A stretch of 64,000 bases of DNA from DASVWZ01 sp963708575 (lineage in GTDB: Bacteria; Acidobacteriota; Terriglobia; Terriglobales; Acidobacteriaceae): assembly GCA_963708575.1 (NCBI GenBank), contig CAVPTB010000007.1, positions 124,001-188,000 of the forward strand, in the 5' to 3' direction. Made by a program: the position numbers and the translations under genes. The notes under the pieces were generated by a model that saw only the letters and a list, made by a program, of their open reading frames with translations, was not told the origin of the DNA and searched no databases. This document shows positions 62,511 through 64,000 of this stretch, in pieces (positions within the stretch are counted from its first letter, which is position 1; every line of letters starts with the position of its first letter).

Positions 62511-64000
62511 ATGGGGCTGCGCCTTCGTCTGATGGTCGTTTTGCGTTTGGCGGCATTTCTTGTCGTCTTTGCCACCTGGGTTCAGGCTGAAGAAGTCCAG
62601 GTCGAACCGCGAATCACTCAACCAATCAACGAGCACGTACTGAGACTTTTGAAGGGCAACACTCATCCGCTGGCTCAGCCGCGGTTTGATCAGGGTGAAG
62701 CCCCGGCCGATTTGCCGATGCAACGCATGTTGCTGGTGTTGAAGCGGAGTGAGGTTCAGGAACATGCTCTTCGCCACCTTCTGGACGCCCAGCAAGACAA
62801 GGCTTCCACCAGCTACCACAAGTGGCTGACCCCGGAACAATTCGGCAAGCAGTTTGGTCCGGCCGATCAGGACATGCAGGTGGTTACGTCGTGGTTGCAA
62901 ACTCATGGTTTTCAAATTGGCAACGCCGCCAAGGGGCGGAACATCATCGAGTTCTCCGGAACCGCCGCGCAAGTGAAAGAAGCGTTTCATACCTCCATCC
63001 ACAAATACGTGGTGAAAGGCGAGGAGCATTGGGCGAATTCGAGCGATCCGCAGATCCCGGCTGCATTGGCGCCAGTTGTGGCAGGAGTCCACACTCTGCA
63101 CAACTTCTTGAAGAAGCCCATGCTGCAGTTTTCCGGAGAAAAGGTTTCAGGGAAGTACGTTCAAGGTAAGCCGCAATTAACCTTTTCGGATGGTACCCAC
63201 GGCTTGGGTCCGTTCGACTACGGCACGATCTACAACATCCTGCCAGTCTGGAACAATGGAGTGGCGGGCCAAGGCAGGACCATTGCCGTCGTCGGCCGGA
63301 GCAATCTTTTTGAGGGCGGACAGGATGTCTACAACTTCGCCAACATTTTTGGGCAAGGGCCGGGCGTAAACATTGTCCTGAATGGGCCCGATCCTGGTGA
63401 TGTTGGAGGTGGTGAAGAAGGCGAAGCCACGCTGGATGCGACCTGGACCGGTGCAGTAGCACCCAACGCCGTTATCGATCTCGTAGTTTCCGCGACCACC
63501 AATGACACCGACGGAGTCGATCTCTCCGAGATTTACATTATCGATAACAATCTCGCCGACATCATGACCGAAAGCTTCAGCGGATGCGAAGCCGGGATGA
63601 CTCAGACGGAAGCCGACAGCCAGTCCTCGCTCGCCGAACAGGCGGCCGCGCAAGGGATTACCTATCTCGTCTCCAGTGGCGACTCGGGCGCAGAGGGGTG
63701 CGACGATCCCAGCAATCCTCCTGCGACCGGTCCGCTCTCGATCAACGGTTTGGGTTCCACGCCGTTCACGGTGACAGTCGGTGGCACCATGTTTAACGAG
63801 AACAGTCAGGACAGCAAATATTGGACTACCAGCAACGGTAATCCAGGGTTCGGATCAGCGCTGTCCTACATTCCGGAAGATGTGTGGAATGAGAGTTGCA
63901 CCGGCTCGGGCTGCGGGCTATGGGCTGGAGGCGGAGGTTCCAGCATCTTCTTCTCCAAGCCTGCATGGCAAACTGGGGTGCCGGGGATTCCATCTGGCGG
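62511..64000 (+). CDS. Secreted sedolisin (kumamolisin-like) serine-carboxyl protease, 3' truncated
   Basis: 496 codons, open to the window edge. GGGGAG precedes ATG 62511. Signal peptide (LRLAAFLVVFATWVQA-EE), then the pro-kumamolisin activation domain (residues ~35-190; WLTPEQFGKQFGPA, GFQIGNAAKGRNIIEFSGTA, AFHTSIHKY). Catalytic domain: GEEGEATLDATWTGAVAP gives Glu305 and Asp309; the oxyanion Asp is Asp391 in VSSGDSGAEGC. The 82-residue spacing of Asp309 to Asp391 equals the kumamolisin Asp82-Asp164 distance. The Ser (in SGTSxxxP) would fall near residue 505, just past the window. Acid-active extracellular endopeptidase. Confidence 0.92.
   Translation, partial: MGLRLRLMVVLRLAAFLVVFATWVQAEEVQVEPRITQPINEHVLRLLKGNTHPLAQPRFDQGEAPADLPMQRMLLVLKRSEVQEHALRHLLDAQQDKASTSYHKWLTPEQFGKQFGPADQDMQVVTSWLQTHGFQIGNAAKGRNIIEFSGTAAQVKEAFHTSIHKYVVKGEEHWANSSDPQIPAALAPVVAGVHTLHNFLKKPMLQFSGEKVSGKYVQGKPQLTFSDGTHGLGPFDYGTIYNILPVWNNGVAGQGRTIAVVGRSNLFEGGQDVYNFANIFGQGPGVNIVLNGPDPGDVGGGEEGEATLDATWTGAVAPNAVIDLVVSATTNDTDGVDLSEIYIIDNNLADIMTESFSGCEAGMTQTEADSQSSLAEQAAAQGITYLVSSGDSGAEGCDDPSNPPATGPLSINGLGSTPFTVTVGGTMFNENSQDSKYWTTSNGNPGFGSALSYIPEDVWNESCTGSGCGLWAGGGGSSIFFSKPAWQTGVPGIPSG

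Noticed and set aside
1..64000. tRNA, rRNA, CRISPR or insertion-sequence content
   Set aside because: Looked for by eye in spacers; no cloverleaf, repeat-spacer array or transposase frame was found.

Overview
The window looks like a chromosomal segment of an Acidobacteriota (Terriglobia/Koribacter-like) genome. The strongest pointers are a tandem NAD+-I (nadA-motif) riboswitch in front of nadA, an RNA class known essentially from this phylum; a CRTAC1-type FG-GAP protein; a two-haem cytochrome fused to a lipoprotein-sorting-like domain; BIG2 lipoproteins; and moderately high GC with many GTG/TTG starts. No rRNA, tRNA, CRISPR array or insertion sequence was found. Most of the window is housekeeping and energy metabolism.

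Layout. 1-3.8 kb (minus): ffh, a peroxiredoxin, rpsP, khpA, rimM and the start of trmD, a ribosome/SRP cluster. 3.8-5.7 kb: two tandem secreted paralogues of unknown function, each with its own terminator. 6-7.5 kb: a TetR regulator divergent from a CPBP membrane protease, with a palindrome over the promoter. 7.5-12 kb (minus): an HDAC-like deacetylase, a CRTAC1 protein, a lipoprotein phosphoesterase and a STAS/SpoIIAA-like protein. 12-16.4 kb (minus): an RND pump and its membrane-fusion protein. 16.5-24.9 kb (plus): threonine aldolase, small lipoprotein and small proteins, the ETF system (etfB, a small membrane protein, etfA, ETF:quinone oxidoreductase), an SGNH hydrolase, and moaA behind a structured leader that may be a Moco riboswitch. 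25-34 kb: secreted beta-propeller and glycosidase-like proteins, riboswitch-nadA, DUF2203, BIG2 lipoprotein, phosphofructokinase and SH3 lipoprotein. 33.3-35.7 kb (minus): DegT aminotransferase, DUF309 and a PuuD-like membrane protein. 35.9-37.7 kb: hfq-hflX. 38-44.5 kb: an F-type ATP synthase operon (b', b, delta, alpha, gamma, beta, epsilon) without the a and c genes. 44.6-49.4 kb: ammonium transporter, 2OG-Fe(II) oxygenase, acidic protein, cytochrome c and a lectin-fold lipoprotein.

49.9-62.3 kb is the most coherent accessory system: a Hyb-type membrane-bound [NiFe]-hydrogenase (hybO, hybA, hybB, hybC, hybD on plus) converging on its maturation genes (hypC, hypD, hypE, hypA, hypB, hypF on minus), with a nickel-permease-like gene at the head of the minus-strand set. 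The two Tat signals, four-subunit architecture and NrfD-type anchor predict periplasmic H2 oxidation feeding the quinone pool. With the ETF:quinone branch and ATP synthase, the window carries two electron inputs to quinone and the machine that uses the resulting proton-motive force. The window ends inside a secreted sedolisin (kumamolisin-like) protease.

The most notable signals are the tandem NAD+ riboswitch, the candidate Moco leader, a rimM gene with no ATG/GTG/TTG start, the structured leader with a 19-codon minigene before the ATP operon, the small membrane protein between etfB and etfA, and palindromic intergenic repeats that follow three unrelated genes.
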